From assembly GCF_022810405.1 (NCBI RefSeq), contig NZ_JALGQE010000013.1:62001-126000 (forward strand): a stretch of 64,000 nt of DNA, given 5' to 3'. This DNA comes from Rhodococcus sp. ARC_M5 (GTDB taxonomy: Bacteria; Actinomycetota; Actinomycetes; Mycobacteriales; Mycobacteriaceae). Of the stretch, positions 32,644 through 42,016 are shown in pieces (the stretch's first letter is position 1; every line of letters begins with the position of its first letter). The notes below the pieces were generated by a model that saw only the letters and a list, made by a program, of their open reading frames with translations, was not told the origin of the DNA and did not search any database. The position numbers and the translations under genes are program-made.

Positions 32644-33651
32644 TCAGGAGGAATGCAGGTCGGCCAGATGCTTGTGGTCGGCCGACCATTCTCGTCGAAG
32701 ACCAGCCCGCCAATGCTCGTAGAGATCTGCGCCCGCGACGCTGCCCAACCCGTCGGTCCACCGCGCATCCGCGCTCGCGACGAGCGTCGACGAATCGCAC
32801 TCCCAGATCGCGTTGCATGCCAAATCGGTATGAGCAGAACGTTCACCGGCTCGCACTCGCCCCACGGCACCGACCACGACCCCAGCAGCAAAGTGATCGG
32901 CGAAGTCGCCCGCCTCCCTGACAAGGTCACGGACCCGCGAGAAGTCGTCCACGCCACCGGCGTAGGCCAATCCTTCCCCGATGCCACCCCACAGATCAGC
33001 CTGGCGCCCACGCGGGAACGTCTTGATGGATTGCTGAAATCTGCCCGGATGCCCGCCGGTGCAGATCCACAGGCTCCTGCCCACCCCCTGGTCGTAAGCC
33101 CGCAAGCCGTATCCCACGAGTTCACCGGGCTGTTCCCTCTCGGTGATGACCCTCTTCCAGTTCACCATGCCGTCGAAAAATCCGTAGCCGTCGACGACCA
33201 ACCAGCGTTGCATCGGATCCTGTCGATCGACGAACTTGTTCGTGTCGCGTCGCACCAGTCGAACCGGCATCCCCTTGGCGAGATACCCGAACCCCATACC
33301 CGCACCGATCTGGACGAGCAGTTCGTACTCCGCGCCGGCGAGTCGCATGAACGAATCGAAACGGTTCTTGAAAGGGAGGAAGGAATCGAGCATGATCAGG
33401 CCCATCCCGGCACCCTCGTATATGAACCCTCGATACTCGATCGTTTCCTTGTCGAGCTCCCTGAGCAGCTTTTCCTGACTATTAGTATCGACAGCTAGAT
33501 ATAATCCTTCGAAGAACTTCTGCACCACGAATTGAAAATAATCCCAGTCGGTATCATTGTCGTCCAACGCACCGAAACGCTGATTCGACAGCTCCCTGAA
33601 CGAATCCAACTTGAGGTGCGTGAAGGGCTTGATAAAGGTACTCAGTCGCAT
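32644..33651 (-). CDS. DUF1702-like protein of the PKS cluster
   Basis: 335-aa protein resembling the DUF1702 family, known to me from actinobacterial polyketide loci, including enediyne clusters, without an established function. Recognisable features: RGFIYEGAGMGLIMLD near residue 75, VQIGAGMGFGYLAKG near 115, WLVVDGYGFFDGMVNW near 150, and GGIGEGLAYAGGVD near 225. No signal peptide. 40 bases upstream of flavoprotein 2 in the same direction. The family call is from motif memory. Confidence 0.65.
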   Translation of the reverse strand: MRLSTFIKPFTHLKLDSFRELSNQRFGALDDNDTDWDYFQFVVQKFFEGLYLAVDTNSQEKLLRELDKETIEYRGFIYEGAGMGLIMLDSFLPFKNRFDSFMRLAGAEYELLVQIGAGMGFGYLAKGMPVRLVRRDTNKFVDRQDPMQRWLVVDGYGFFDGMVNWKRVITEREQPGELVGYGLRAYDQGVGRSLWICTGGHPGRFQQSIKTFPRGRQADLWGGIGEGLAYAGGVDDFSRVRDLVREAGDFADHFAAGVVVGAVGRVRAGERSAHTDLACNAIWECDSSTLVASADARWTDGLGSVAGADLYEHWRAGLRREWSADHKHLADLHSS

Positions 33652-33760
33652 GACACTCGCTTTCGTATTGCCCTCTCGACCCCTGGTCGGTGTGCACAGC
33701 TTCAGATATTTCGTTAGTTCAGATCAGATACTGTTACTCATCATTTGCTTGGACACCGAA

Positions 33761-34321
33761 TTACGACTCATCCCGGTTGGGCAGTGCCCCAGAATGGGGA
33801 ATGAGAAACGGTGCCAGCTTCTCGATCGGTCGGGCAATGAGCGCGAACAGCCAACCACCCATCGCCGTCAAGCGAGCTTTGACAGGCCCCCCACGCCGTC
33901 GAGAGACTCTGGGGGGTAGCGCACGGAACATGGCCGACAGGGCCAACAGGGGACGAATGAAGATCTTGAGCTCCGAAATCTGGCCCCGCTCATCGAAAGT
34001 CGCAAGAATCATCCCGTCCACCGGCGTCCCGCGCACCCGGCCGGAGAAATTGAAGCTCCCCGTCGACTCGTTCACCAGCGGTTCGCCGGAGTCGCGATCC
34101 TCCAGGATGGCGAACACGTCGCGGTGGAGTGCCACTACTTCGTCCCGGCCCTCGAAACGAACGGTGGACGCGAACGGCGACCGACACACGACGTCAGGTG
34201 CAAGCAACTCGCCCATGGCGTCGGCATCCCCGGCCTGATCCGCCGTACGCAATGCTTCAATTCCCGCTCGCACCGCTAAAGATAAAGGACTCAACTCAGG
34301 AATAGAGCCTGGAATAGACAA
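33761..34321 (-). CDS. NTF2/SnoaL-like protein with a hydrophobic tail
   Basis: About 186-aa protein. Residues 10-125 look like an NTF2-like cone fold (SLAVRAGIEALRTADQAGDADAMGELLAPDVVCRSPF...VRFEGRDEVVALH). The C-terminal 60 residues are basic and partly hydrophobic (PPRVSRRRGGPVKARL...WLFALIARPIEKLAPFLIP), unusual for a soluble SnoaL protein and suggestive of membrane or protein docking. The start is uncertain: TTG at 34321 follows GGGGGAAGG by seven bases; GTG 34354 and TTG 34393 are alternatives. First gene of the leftward PKS operon. A cyclase or lipid-transfer role is possible. Confidence 0.65.
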   Translation of the reverse strand: MSIPGSIPELSPLSLAVRAGIEALRTADQAGDADAMGELLAPDVVCRSPFASTVRFEGRDEVVALHRDVFAILEDRDSGEPLVNESTGSFNFSGRVRGTPVDGMILATFDERGQISELKIFIRPLLALSAMFRALPPRVSRRRGGPVKARLTAMGGWLFALIARPIEKLAPFLIPHSGALPNRDES

Positions 34322-34533
34322 AACGATACCTTCCCCCGAGGTTCGATTGTGCACTTCAGCGCCTATAAGACGCCACTCCGTAGGAGAAGTCAAGCGGTGC
34401 CGCAGATCGGTATCGTGGTATCAATTAATTGCAGTGATGTTCGCCAATTCTCCGCTAATCTGGACCGCGTCGACCACACAACACTGCGACGGCAATTGTC
34501 AAAAATTGAACTTTACCGAATCTGGAGTTGTGC

Positions 34534-35961
34534 ATGACAAATCGAGAGAACCCCGTTGTTCAGGGACGACTCAAGCGAACGCTGCCGCTGGCGGGGTTGA
34601 CGGCGCGCACCGTCGGCGAGCGGTTTGTCGCGGAAGTGCGCGAAAGAACCGGCGAGTCCGGTGCGATGGATCGCTTCCACGAACGCACGGCGGCGCGATA
34701 CACCGACCTTCTCGGAAACTCCAAAGGCGCCATGATGAAGATCGGGCAACTACTGTCCATGATCGACCTGGACGGCGGCGGGACGACCGGACGATCGCCC
34801 TACCAGGAGGCCCTGACCCGGCTCCAATCGGACGCACCACCGATGGCACCCGAACTGGTTCGCGATGTCCTGGCCGCTGAACTCCCCACGGCCGCAGACC
34901 TGTTCGTACACTTCGACGAAGAGCCGATCGCCGCAGCGTCTATCGGCCAAGTCCACCGCGGGGTATTGCACGACGGTCGTGACGTCGCGGTGAAAATTCA
35001 ATACCCCGGTGTTGCGCAGGCGATTCGGGAGGACCTGGCCAACACCGAGCTCATGGCGACCCTGGTGCGGTTCGCGACCTCCGCATCGTCCGGCGGAAGC
35101 ACACTGTTCGATCACCGTAGTCTCGTGCACGAGATGGCCGAGCGTATCGGCGAGGAGGTCGACTACCGACGCGAAGCGTCCACTATCACCGCTTTCGCGG
35201 ACCTCTACCGCGGGCATCCGTTCATTCATGTTCCCGACGTCGTGCCCGAGGCCTCCACCGATCGGGTCTTGACCATGACCTATCTCGACGGGATGGGCTG
35301 GGCAGCAGCGCAACTGGCAGATCAGGAACTGAAGAACACCTGGGCCGAAGTGGTGATCCGGTTCAGCGACGGCAACTTTCGCCATTCCAACCTGTTGTAC
35401 GCCGACCCTCACCCCGGAAATTACCGGTTTCATCCGGACGGTTCGATCGGATTCGTCGACTTCGGCTGTGTCAAGGTGCTTTCCGAGGACAAGCGCAGGC
35501 TGTGGGTCTCGATCATGCGCAATGTGATCGACGGTGACATCATCTCGCTGCGGAACGACCTCGTGACCGCGGGCTTCATCGCCGCTGGATCGCCGTTGAC
35601 CGCCGAGGACATCTACGAGTGGTATTCGCAGGTGCTCTACGAGGTGGTGCTGGCACCTCAGCCCGCCACCTACAACGCGAAGAGCGGTGCCCGCACCGCA
35701 CGGTGGCTGTTCGACCTCGACTCCGACAATCCGCTCTCGCGGATGGTAGTTCCGGAGGACTACGTTTTCGCTCCCCGCATCTATCAGGCCATCTCCACCA
35801 TCTGTGGTGCTCTCGAAGCGACACTGCCGGCCCGCGCGATAGCCGACGACATGGACGGTGTCGCCGAACCCGTCACCCGACTGGGGCGACTACACCACGA
35901 TTGGGTTCGTGAACGTGGCCTACCGTCCGCAACCGATATCCATGAATCGACGCTGACGTGA
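34534..35961 (+). CDS. ABC1/UbiB (AarF)-family kinase-like protein
   Basis: 475-aa member of the atypical ABC1/ADCK/UbiB kinase family. Hallmarks: KxGQ motif MMKIGQLLSMID near residue 70, the Ala-rich loop AAASIGQVHRG near 135, VAVKIQYPG with the catalytic Lys, EVDYRREA, and the metal-binding/catalytic segment ADPHPGNYRF with VDFGCVK. Family members support quinone or lipid metabolism through poorly understood ATPase activity; presence in a polyketide cluster is notable. ATG 34534 has TGGAG six bases upstream. It overlaps the methyltransferase gene by 4 bases. Confidence 0.9.
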   Translation: MTNRENPVVQGRLKRTLPLAGLTARTVGERFVAEVRERTGESGAMDRFHERTAARYTDLLGNSKGAMMKIGQLLSMIDLDGGGTTGRSPYQEALTRLQSDAPPMAPELVRDVLAAELPTAADLFVHFDEEPIAAASIGQVHRGVLHDGRDVAVKIQYPGVAQAIREDLANTELMATLVRFATSASSGGSTLFDHRSLVHEMAERIGEEVDYRREASTITAFADLYRGHPFIHVPDVVPEASTDRVLTMTYLDGMGWAAAQLADQELKNTWAEVVIRFSDGNFRHSNLLYADPHPGNYRFHPDGSIGFVDFGCVKVLSEDKRRLWVSIMRNVIDGDIISLRNDLVTAGFIAAGSPLTAEDIYEWYSQVLYEVVLAPQPATYNAKSGARTARWLFDLDSDNPLSRMVVPEDYVFAPRIYQAISTICGALEATLPARAIADDMDGVAEPVTRLGRLHHDWVRERGLPSATDIHESTLT

Positions 35962-36809
35962 CGACCAACGCGATCTCCAGGACAGCGTTCTTCTGCTGCG
36001 GTATCCGGGCACAGGATGCAACGTCTCCACACCCGATCTGCGAAGACACCTACGCCGAGGGTTTCATGACCGACGAGGGTCGTGCCATCCTGGCGCGATT
36101 CGCAGGCACCAAGCGCCGCAACGTCAGCAACGTGGTGCGGGCGCGCATGATTCAGGACGACATCGGCGAACGCCTGCAGAAAGACCCGGAAATCCAGGTC
36201 GTCAACATCGGGGCCGGCTTCGACAGCCGCGCCTACCGGCTCACCGGGGGAAGATGGTTCGAGTTCGACGAACCCGCGATCATCGACCACAAGAACAGCC
36301 GGCTCCCCACCAGTTCGTGCCCGAATCCGTTGCGGCGCATCGCCGTCGACTTCTCGGCCGGCGACCTTCCTATCGCGTTGCAACAATGCGACCCCGACGC
36401 CGAGACACTGGTCGTCATCGAGGGCGTTTTCATGTACCTCGAGGCGGCCGAGGTCATCGACCTCCTCGGCGTGCTTACCGACGCCTTCGGACGCCACACG
36501 CTGATCTGCGACCTCATGGACAAAGCTTTCTTCGACAAGCACATCGGAAAGCTCTACGACCAGATACTCGCCCTCGGTACCGAGTTCAAGTTCCTCGAAC
36601 CAGAACCGGAGCGGATATTTCTCTACCACGGCTACCTGCAACCCGACACACCGCGTTCGATCGTCGGCAGGGCCCGTGAGTTGGGGGCAGTCACCGTGCC
36701 CGCCATGGTTTTCAACACCGTGCTGAGAAGCCTGCGCGACGGGTATCGAATTCACACGTTCACAGTAGCGAGTTCCCCTCGAGTTCAGGGCGTGCCCGGC
36801 AACCGTTGA
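35958..36809 (+). CDS. LCM-type (TcmP-like) SAM-dependent O-methyltransferase
   Basis: 283-aa methyltransferase of the leucine carboxyl methyltransferase superfamily, which includes polyketide O-methyltransferases such as TcmP. SAM motif VVNIGAGFDSRAYRL near residue 80, WFEFDEPAIIDHK near 105, and VIEGVFMYLEAAEV near 150 are typical. GTG start at 35958 overlapping the ABC1 gene. It probably methylates a carboxyl or hydroxyl group of the cluster product. Confidence 0.9.
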   Translation: MTTNAISRTAFFCCGIRAQDATSPHPICEDTYAEGFMTDEGRAILARFAGTKRRNVSNVVRARMIQDDIGERLQKDPEIQVVNIGAGFDSRAYRLTGGRWFEFDEPAIIDHKNSRLPTSSCPNPLRRIAVDFSAGDLPIALQQCDPDAETLVVIEGVFMYLEAAEVIDLLGVLTDAFGRHTLICDLMDKAFFDKHIGKLYDQILALGTEFKFLEPEPERIFLYHGYLQPDTPRSIVGRARELGAVTVPAMVFNTVLRSLRDGYRIHTFTVASSPRVQGVPGNR

Positions 36810-36901
36810 GCCAGACGAACATGCCGCGCCACTGCTTGCATCGTTGACATCGACTTCGATGCAATTGCACACCGCCATTTTCGGGTGCACGACCGGAAAC
36901 T

Positions 36902-39166
36902 CTATGTGCGAGACCCGTCCACACCCGCGTGAGCCGATGGGCTGGTAGCCGGTTCATCCCTCATCGCGAAACGGTCATGCCACCGCGCGAGCGGTGCCGG
37001 TGCCCACCAGTTCGCGCGGCCGAGGATTCGCATGAATGCCGGCACCAGCAACATGCGGATGACGGTGGCGTCCACGAGGATCGCAATGGTCAGACCCACT
37101 CCGAACATCCGGATGAACGACACCTCCGCGGCGATGAGGGCGGCGAACGAGATCGACAAGATCACCGCGGCTGCTGTGATGACACGCCCGGTTCGAGCGA
37201 CCCCCAATGCAATAGCCTCGCAGCTGTCTTCGCGAGTACCACTCGAGGCGGCCCAGTACTCTCGTATCCGCGACATCAAGAACACCTCGTAATCCATCGA
37301 GAGCCCAAATGCGATGCAGAACATCAACACTGGAATGTTGGAGGCGATCACCCCGGTGGGTGTGGTGCCCAGGCCGCCGAGGTGGCCCTGGCCGAATATC
37401 CATACAAGCGCACCGAAAGTAGCGGTCAGCGAAAGGAAGTTGAGGACAAGGGCCTTGATGGGCAACAAGACCGAACCCGTCAACATGAACAGCAGGACGA
37501 AGGTCACGAGGGCGATGATGCCGATGACCCACGGCAGCCGGGACATGATGCCTGCTACCGCGTCGCGGTCCAACTGCGCTCCGCCACCGATCAACAACGA
37601 CGATCCGCCCGCGGGGACGGGCACCCCGCGTAGGGCATCCAACTGTGCATCCGCAGATTCGCTGTAGCGTGGTGCCCCGGTCTGGACGGTGAGAAGTGCC
37701 GTTCCGGCGTTCGTCCCCGTTGCGGTGAGCGGGGGCCCGACTCTGATCCCGCCGACGTAGGTGCCGGTAGGTGCCGAGACCGCGGTGACATCGGCGACAC
37801 GCGACAGACCCGAGGCGTAGCCGCCGAAGTCTGCGTCGGTGAGGGTCGACGCCTCCTGCAACACCAGATACAGGGTTGTCGCCGCGTCGTCGCCGTAGTT
37901 CGCGCGCAGCTCGTCCCCCACCTGACGGGCCGAGGTCGACGCCGGTAATGCTCGGTCGTCCGGAAATCCGAGCTTGATGTCGAGGAACGGCAATCCGAGG
38001 ATCAACAACGCCGCCACCGCAACTCCTGCGATGGGTACCGCGTGCGCCATCGCGTTTCGTGCGACACGATAGAAGAAGGTATCGGTGATGGCCACCGGTT
38101 CCGGCTGCGACCGGCGCGTGACGCGGCGCAGCGCCGTCCGTGCGTCGAGAGCATCGATACGGTCGCCCAGCACGGTGATGACTGCGGGCACGATGACCAG
38201 TGCAGCCACCGCGCTCATCACCACAACCGCCACACCTGCATAGGCGAACGACCTGAGAAAGTACATGGGGAACAACGTCATACAACCGAGCGACAGGGCG
38301 ACGGTGAGGGCCGCAAACAGCACGGTTCGGCCCGCGCTTGCCATTGCACGCTCGAGCGCATCCGGACGTCCGTGTCCGGCGGTGACCTCCTCGCGATACC
38401 TGTTGATGATCAGGAGCGAGTAGTCCACCGCCAGACCGAGACCTAGTGCGGTCGCCAGATTCAGCGAGAATATCGACACACTGGTCACGGAGGTCAGTGC
38501 GCGCAATATCGACAGGGAACACAGGATCGAGAAAACCCCGACCAGAAGGGGAAGCGCCGCCGCATACAATCCACCGAAGATCCACACCAGCGCCACGAAG
38601 ATCAACGGAACGGCGATCAATTCGGCGACTATCAGGTCGCGCTGTGTCGTCGCGTTTATCTCATCCGACGCCACGGCCAGGCCACCTGCGAGGACGGTGA
38701 CCCCATCACGGTCCTGACCGATGCTCGAAACCAACGCGACCGCGCGCTGTTGCGCTTCGTCCTCGTCCCCGGCAATTCCCGCAACGATCAACCCCGATGT
38801 GCCGTCGATGCTGAACAATCGTGAGGCCAGCAGCGGTGGAGCTCGCCAGGCGGAGACGAAATCGAGCACCACCCCAGAGCCGAGCAGGTCCCTTTCGAGT
38901 TCGCCCGCAACCCGGGTGACCGCCGGACTCCTCGCCCCCTCATCGCTGCTGAGAACAAATACCAGCGACTGCTCGCTGATGCTGTAGTTCTCGACCAGAA
39001 TGTCGGCTACCCGCGAGGAGTCCGACGACGGATCCCGCTGCCCGCCCGCCGACAGATGTCCCGCAACCGGGATGCCGAATATCGCGGCGGCGAAGCCGAT
39101 CAGAAGCGCGGCAACCAACACCGACCGTGGCGCGTGGGCGGTGAATCGCGCACACCTTGTCAGCAT
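36902..39166 (-). CDS. MmpL-family RND transporter
   Basis: 754-aa membrane transporter with twelve predicted helices in two halves. Each half carries the proton-relay Asp-Tyr pair (GLAVDYSLLI near residue 265 and LSMDYEVFLMS near residue 640), and two periplasmic domains lie between helices 1-2 and 7-8. MmpL proteins export lipids and polyketides in mycolic-acid bacteria, so export of the cluster product is likely. The start at 39166 overlaps the antiporter gene by 7 bases, showing co-transcription. Confidence 0.93.
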   Translation of the reverse strand: MLTRCARFTAHAPRSVLVAALLIGFAAAIFGIPVAGHLSAGGQRDPSSDSSRVADILVENYSISEQSLVFVLSSDEGARSPAVTRVAGELERDLLGSGVVLDFVSAWRAPPLLASRLFSIDGTSGLIVAGIAGDEDEAQQRAVALVSSIGQDRDGVTVLAGGLAVASDEINATTQRDLIVAELIAVPLIFVALVWIFGGLYAAALPLLVGVFSILCSLSILRALTSVTSVSIFSLNLATALGLGLAVDYSLLIINRYREEVTAGHGRPDALERAMASAGRTVLFAALTVALSLGCMTLFPMYFLRSFAYAGVAVVVMSAVAALVIVPAVITVLGDRIDALDARTALRRVTRRSQPEPVAITDTFFYRVARNAMAHAVPIAGVAVAALLILGLPFLDIKLGFPDDRALPASTSARQVGDELRANYGDDAATTLYLVLQEASTLTDADFGGYASGLSRVADVTAVSAPTGTYVGGIRVGPPLTATGTNAGTALLTVQTGAPRYSESADAQLDALRGVPVPAGGSSLLIGGGAQLDRDAVAGIMSRLPWVIGIIALVTFVLLFMLTGSVLLPIKALVLNFLSLTATFGALVWIFGQGHLGGLGTTPTGVIASNIPVLMFCIAFGLSMDYEVFLMSRIREYWAASSGTREDSCEAIALGVARTGRVITAAAVILSISFAALIAAEVSFIRMFGVGLTIAILVDATVIRMLLVPAFMRILGRANWWAPAPLARWHDRFAMRDEPATSPSAHAGVDGSRT

Positions 39167-40509
39167 GGTCGACTCACCGCCTCTTCCAGTGGCTGCTCCC
39201 CGGACGGGCCGAACATGTACCCCGACCTGTGAAGTCGACGCTCGAACAGGCGCTGCAATGGGGTTGCAACGAAGGTCGTGACCAGGGTCATGAGAACCAA
39301 AACGGTGTAGAGGCGCGCCGAGATGATTCCCGCCTCGAATCCGATGTTCACCAGGATGAGCTCCATCAGTCCCCGGGCATTGGCGAGTGCGCCCATCGAA
39401 CCGGCCTCGAACCAACTCATTCCCTGCCACCGAGCGGCCAGCCCGACAGCACCGAACTTCACCGCGAACGACACGACCAGGACCACGGCCGCCACGAGAA
39501 GTGTCGAGGCGTCGAAGATCAGATTCAGCTGGGTGTTCAGCCCCGAATAGATGAAGAACGCAGGCACCAGAACGTACGCGGTCAGCGGCTCGAATCGATT
39601 CCGAATCGTGTCGAGAAGCGGACCTCGCGGCATCACGATCCCGGCGATGAATGCACCGAATACCGAGTAGATCCCGACCAGATCGGTGAACCAGCTAGCC
39701 GCGAACACGACGAGAAGGACGACGGTCACGTGCGTGATCGGCATATCGCCGGTGGTCCCACGGTCGCCGTGGCGCGGTGTCCAGGTCGCGAGTTTGGCGA
39801 GTAGAGGGCGACTTACGTAGATCATGAAGAGCAGATATGCCAGTCCCCCACCGACGGCGACGACTGCGCCCAGCGGGGTGCCCTTCGCGGTAGCTACCAC
39901 GGTTGCCAGGAGGATCCAGGAACACGCATCGTCGATGGCAGCACACGACAACGCCATGGTTCCGAGTCGGGTGTTCGCCAGGCCCGAGTCGTAGACGATC
40001 CAGGCCAGCATCGGAAAGGCGGTGATGGCGACCGCCGAGGCGAGGAACAATGCCCCCTGCCAGGCGGCCACCTCGTCGGTGAAGAAGCCACCGCGGCTGA
40101 CCAACCACCATCCCGCAGCACCACCGAGAATGAGTGGCGCACCGATACCCGCGACCGATGTCGCGCCCGCCTGCCGCGCATGGTCTCGGAGGATTTCGGT
40201 TCGGAAGGAGGCCCCCACCAAGAACATGTAGAGCACGAGGCCTAATTGACCCACCACATAGATGGCGACGATATTCGGGTGGGCGATGGTCTCGCTGCCG
40301 ATGGTCAGTGTGGTGGGGAACAGCCATTGTTGTGCGCCCGGCAGGACCCAGCCCAGAATCGATGGCCCGAGGACAAATCCGGCAACCATGATCGCGACTA
40401 CCTGCACTTGAGCCAACCTGCGAAACAGTGGCCACAAGAGACGGTACATCAGCAGAATAACTGTTATCTGAAGAAAGAAATGACCGGCAATGCTCAATAG
40501 TGAAGGCAA
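39160..40509 (-). CDS. CPA2-family cation/proton antiporter
   Basis: 449-aa protein with about twelve membrane helices, typical of the KefB/NapA antiporter group. The discontinuous-helix region shows SCAAIDDACSWILLA near residue 195, with the tandem Asp pair of CPA2 transporters. No cytoplasmic TrkA-N domain. The TTG start at 40509 has AAGGA five bases upstream. Antiporters of this kind occur in several polyketide loci and may serve self-protection or energise export; the role here is inferred. Confidence 0.9.
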   Translation of the reverse strand: MPSLLSIAGHFFLQITVILLMYRLLWPLFRRLAQVQVVAIMVAGFVLGPSILGWVLPGAQQWLFPTTLTIGSETIAHPNIVAIYVVGQLGLVLYMFLVGASFRTEILRDHARQAGATSVAGIGAPLILGGAAGWWLVSRGGFFTDEVAAWQGALFLASAVAITAFPMLAWIVYDSGLANTRLGTMALSCAAIDDACSWILLATVVATAKGTPLGAVVAVGGGLAYLLFMIYVSRPLLAKLATWTPRHGDRGTTGDMPITHVTVVLLVVFAASWFTDLVGIYSVFGAFIAGIVMPRGPLLDTIRNRFEPLTAYVLVPAFFIYSGLNTQLNLIFDASTLLVAAVVLVVSFAVKFGAVGLAARWQGMSWFEAGSMGALANARGLMELILVNIGFEAGIISARLYTVLVLMTLVTTFVATPLQRLFERRLHRSGYMFGPSGEQPLEEAVSRPC

Positions 40510-41070
40510 TGGCTTCCTTTGCAGTTTCAGCGCTCAGTAGGCAAACGATCCACGCGACGCCACGTCTTTCGACAAGGCTCGTCTTACAAATTCACTGTTC
40601 CCGATGCTGACGAAAGTCCATGCCACTGAGGCCCGCCCCCGATTCCCCCCCACACCATCATCCCCGTCGCGGCCGGTGAGGAACCTTATCGAGAATGTCG
40701 CAACATCGTCAATGGTCGGCGCACTTTTCGAGCGCGTGGGGGACCGCGAATACAACTGATGCAAATTTCTTCGAGCCTTGCAAAGGAAATAGGTGCACCA
40801 CCCCAGGTTCGATGCCGAATCCTTCCGGTCGCGAAGGATTCGCACATGCCTGACAAGATCTGTACGGAGATGCACTCGAGGGTCGGGCTATTGCCCGCGG
40901 CTATACATTTACGTACTGCAGCTGCCGCGGCCATCGCCATCTCGAAGACTGCGCACCCGAACTACATGATCACCAGTTTCATGGATATATTGCGCACCGA
41001 TTTCATTGCGGGCGAGCCGACCTGACTCGTCCTGCACACACCTATGCGGTCACCTGCAGAATGAAACGAC
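40510..41070. other. long non-coding stretch at the edge of the PKS cluster
   Basis: About 560 bases without a supportable gene. Parts are AT-richer than the surroundings. Short open frames exist on both strands (for example 40759-41025 on the plus strand) but lack ribosome sites and recognisable content. It must hold the antiporter promoter. With the orphan hairpin and gene fragment that follow, it reads as a rearrangement scar. Confidence 0.5.
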
Positions 41071-41105
41071 GAAAGCACCGGAACCGTTGCGGTTCCCGAG
41101 CTTTC
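41071..41105. terminator. orphan terminator-like hairpin
   Basis: Two stacked perfect stems: GAAAGC (41071-41076) with GCTTTC (41100-41105), and GGAACCG (41080-41086) with CGGTTCC (41090-41096), around a TTG loop. It looks like a strong terminator, yet no intact gene ends here, suggesting that the gene it served was lost. Confidence 0.6.
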
Positions 41106-41134
41106 GGTCGATCAGCCTTTGAGGTGCAGCGTCG

Positions 41135-41227
41135 ACTCGTGGCGCGCTCACCGTACCGATTGTCATTCGAGTTCCATTCCCGGGCGGTATCGGCGGCGTC
41201 GGGTATCACTACGACTCGGCGCACAGC
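41135..41227 (+). pseudogene. decayed fragment of a 2-oxoacid dehydrogenase E1 beta gene
   Basis: Translating 41135-41227 in the plus frame gives TRGALTVPIVIRVPFPGG followed by IGGVGYHYDSAHS, which aligns without gaps to TRGSLTAPMVIRIPFAGG and the following IGGVEHHCDSSEA of the E1 beta protein encoded at 18879-19883 (20 of 31 residues identical by eye). No continuation is recognisable downstream. Upstream the frame is broken; a possible SAFE remnant in another frame would imply a deletion and a frameshift. It is not a recent copy of bkdB, so it is the relic of a related dehydrogenase gene. Confidence 0.75.
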
Positions 41228-41282
41228 TGGAGACAGCAAGATCGGGCCTTGCGCCGCACTTGCATTTTGCAAGCATCAGAGC

Positions 41283-41687
41283 ATGAGCCTGTTCATCACC
41301 TGCCCCGTCGAGAACGTCGAGCGCGCAACGTCCTTCTACACAGCCCTCGGTTGGACGCTCAACCCCGAGATGTCCGACCACAACGTGTCGTGCTTCGCCA
41401 TCACACCGGGGCAGTACGTCATGCTCGGCAGCCGCGAGATGCATGCGAGCGTGGGTGGCACCGAGGAGCTGATCGGCGGACCCGACACCCCGTCGAAGGT
41501 CACGGTCTCGTTCGACCTGGGTAGCCGCGAGGCGGTCGACGAGCTCACCGAGCGCGCCGGTGCTGCCGGTGGACGCATCGGAGACATCGACGATTACGCG
41601 TTCATGTACCAACGCCAGTTCGACGACCTCGACGGCTACCACTACTCGCCGTTCTGGATGAAGACGGACACCGATACGGCCGAATGA
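41283..41687 (+). CDS. VOC-family (glyoxalase-like) protein
   Basis: 134-aa protein with the vicinal-oxygen-chelate fold: PVENVERATSFYTALGW at the start, ITPGQYVMLGS mid-protein, and QFDDLDGYHYSPFWM at the C-terminus, as in the small PhnB-like or YaeR-like group. The start at 41283 begins the domain exactly; the longer upstream frame runs through the E1 beta relic and is not coding. Substrate unknown. 4-base overlap with the HxlR regulator gene. Confidence 0.85.
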   Translation: MSLFITCPVENVERATSFYTALGWTLNPEMSDHNVSCFAITPGQYVMLGSREMHASVGGTEELIGGPDTPSKVTVSFDLGSREAVDELTERAGAAGGRIGDIDDYAFMYQRQFDDLDGYHYSPFWMKTDTDTAE

Positions 41688-41977
41688 GCGACCTCTCCGC
41701 TGCCCTCGACATCGTCGGCGCGCGGTGGGCACTTCTCATTGTCGAGCGGCTACTCGAGGAGCCGCAACGGTACGGCGATCTGCAGCGCGACCTGGGCGTA
41801 CCGACGAACATGCTTGCTACCCGACTACGCGAACTCGAAGCTGCCGGAGTGTTGAGCCGTCTCCCCCTTCGGCACAACACTCGGGCCTACGCGCTGACCG
41901 AAAGAGGCCTCGCCCTGCGTGACTCAATTGTCGCACTCGAGCGATGGGGCAAAGATACTGCGCCACAGGTTCGTTGA
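41684..41977 (+). CDS. HxlR-family transcriptional regulator, short form
   Basis: 97-aa winged-helix protein: DIVGARWALLIVERLLEEPQRYGDLQRDL, then PTNMLATRLRELEAAGVLSRLP and ALTERGLALRDSIVALERWG, the HxlR pattern. It lacks the usual N-terminal Cys segment, so it starts slightly later than typical members. Co-transcribed with the VOC gene, which it may regulate. Confidence 0.88.
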   Translation: MSDLSAALDIVGARWALLIVERLLEEPQRYGDLQRDLGVPTNMLATRLRELEAAGVLSRLPLRHNTRAYALTERGLALRDSIVALERWGKDTAPQVR

Positions 41978-42016
41978 GCTCCTGGAGAGCGTGAACACCG
42001 TAGGGGCCACGTATAC

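Noticed and set aside
40534-40875. Minus-strand open frame of 113 codons after the antiporter promoter
   Set aside because: No ribosome site, no recognisable content, unusual composition; probably non-coding.
40759-41025. Plus-strand open frame of 88 codons
   Set aside because: Same reasons as its neighbour; kept only as part of the non-coding scar description.
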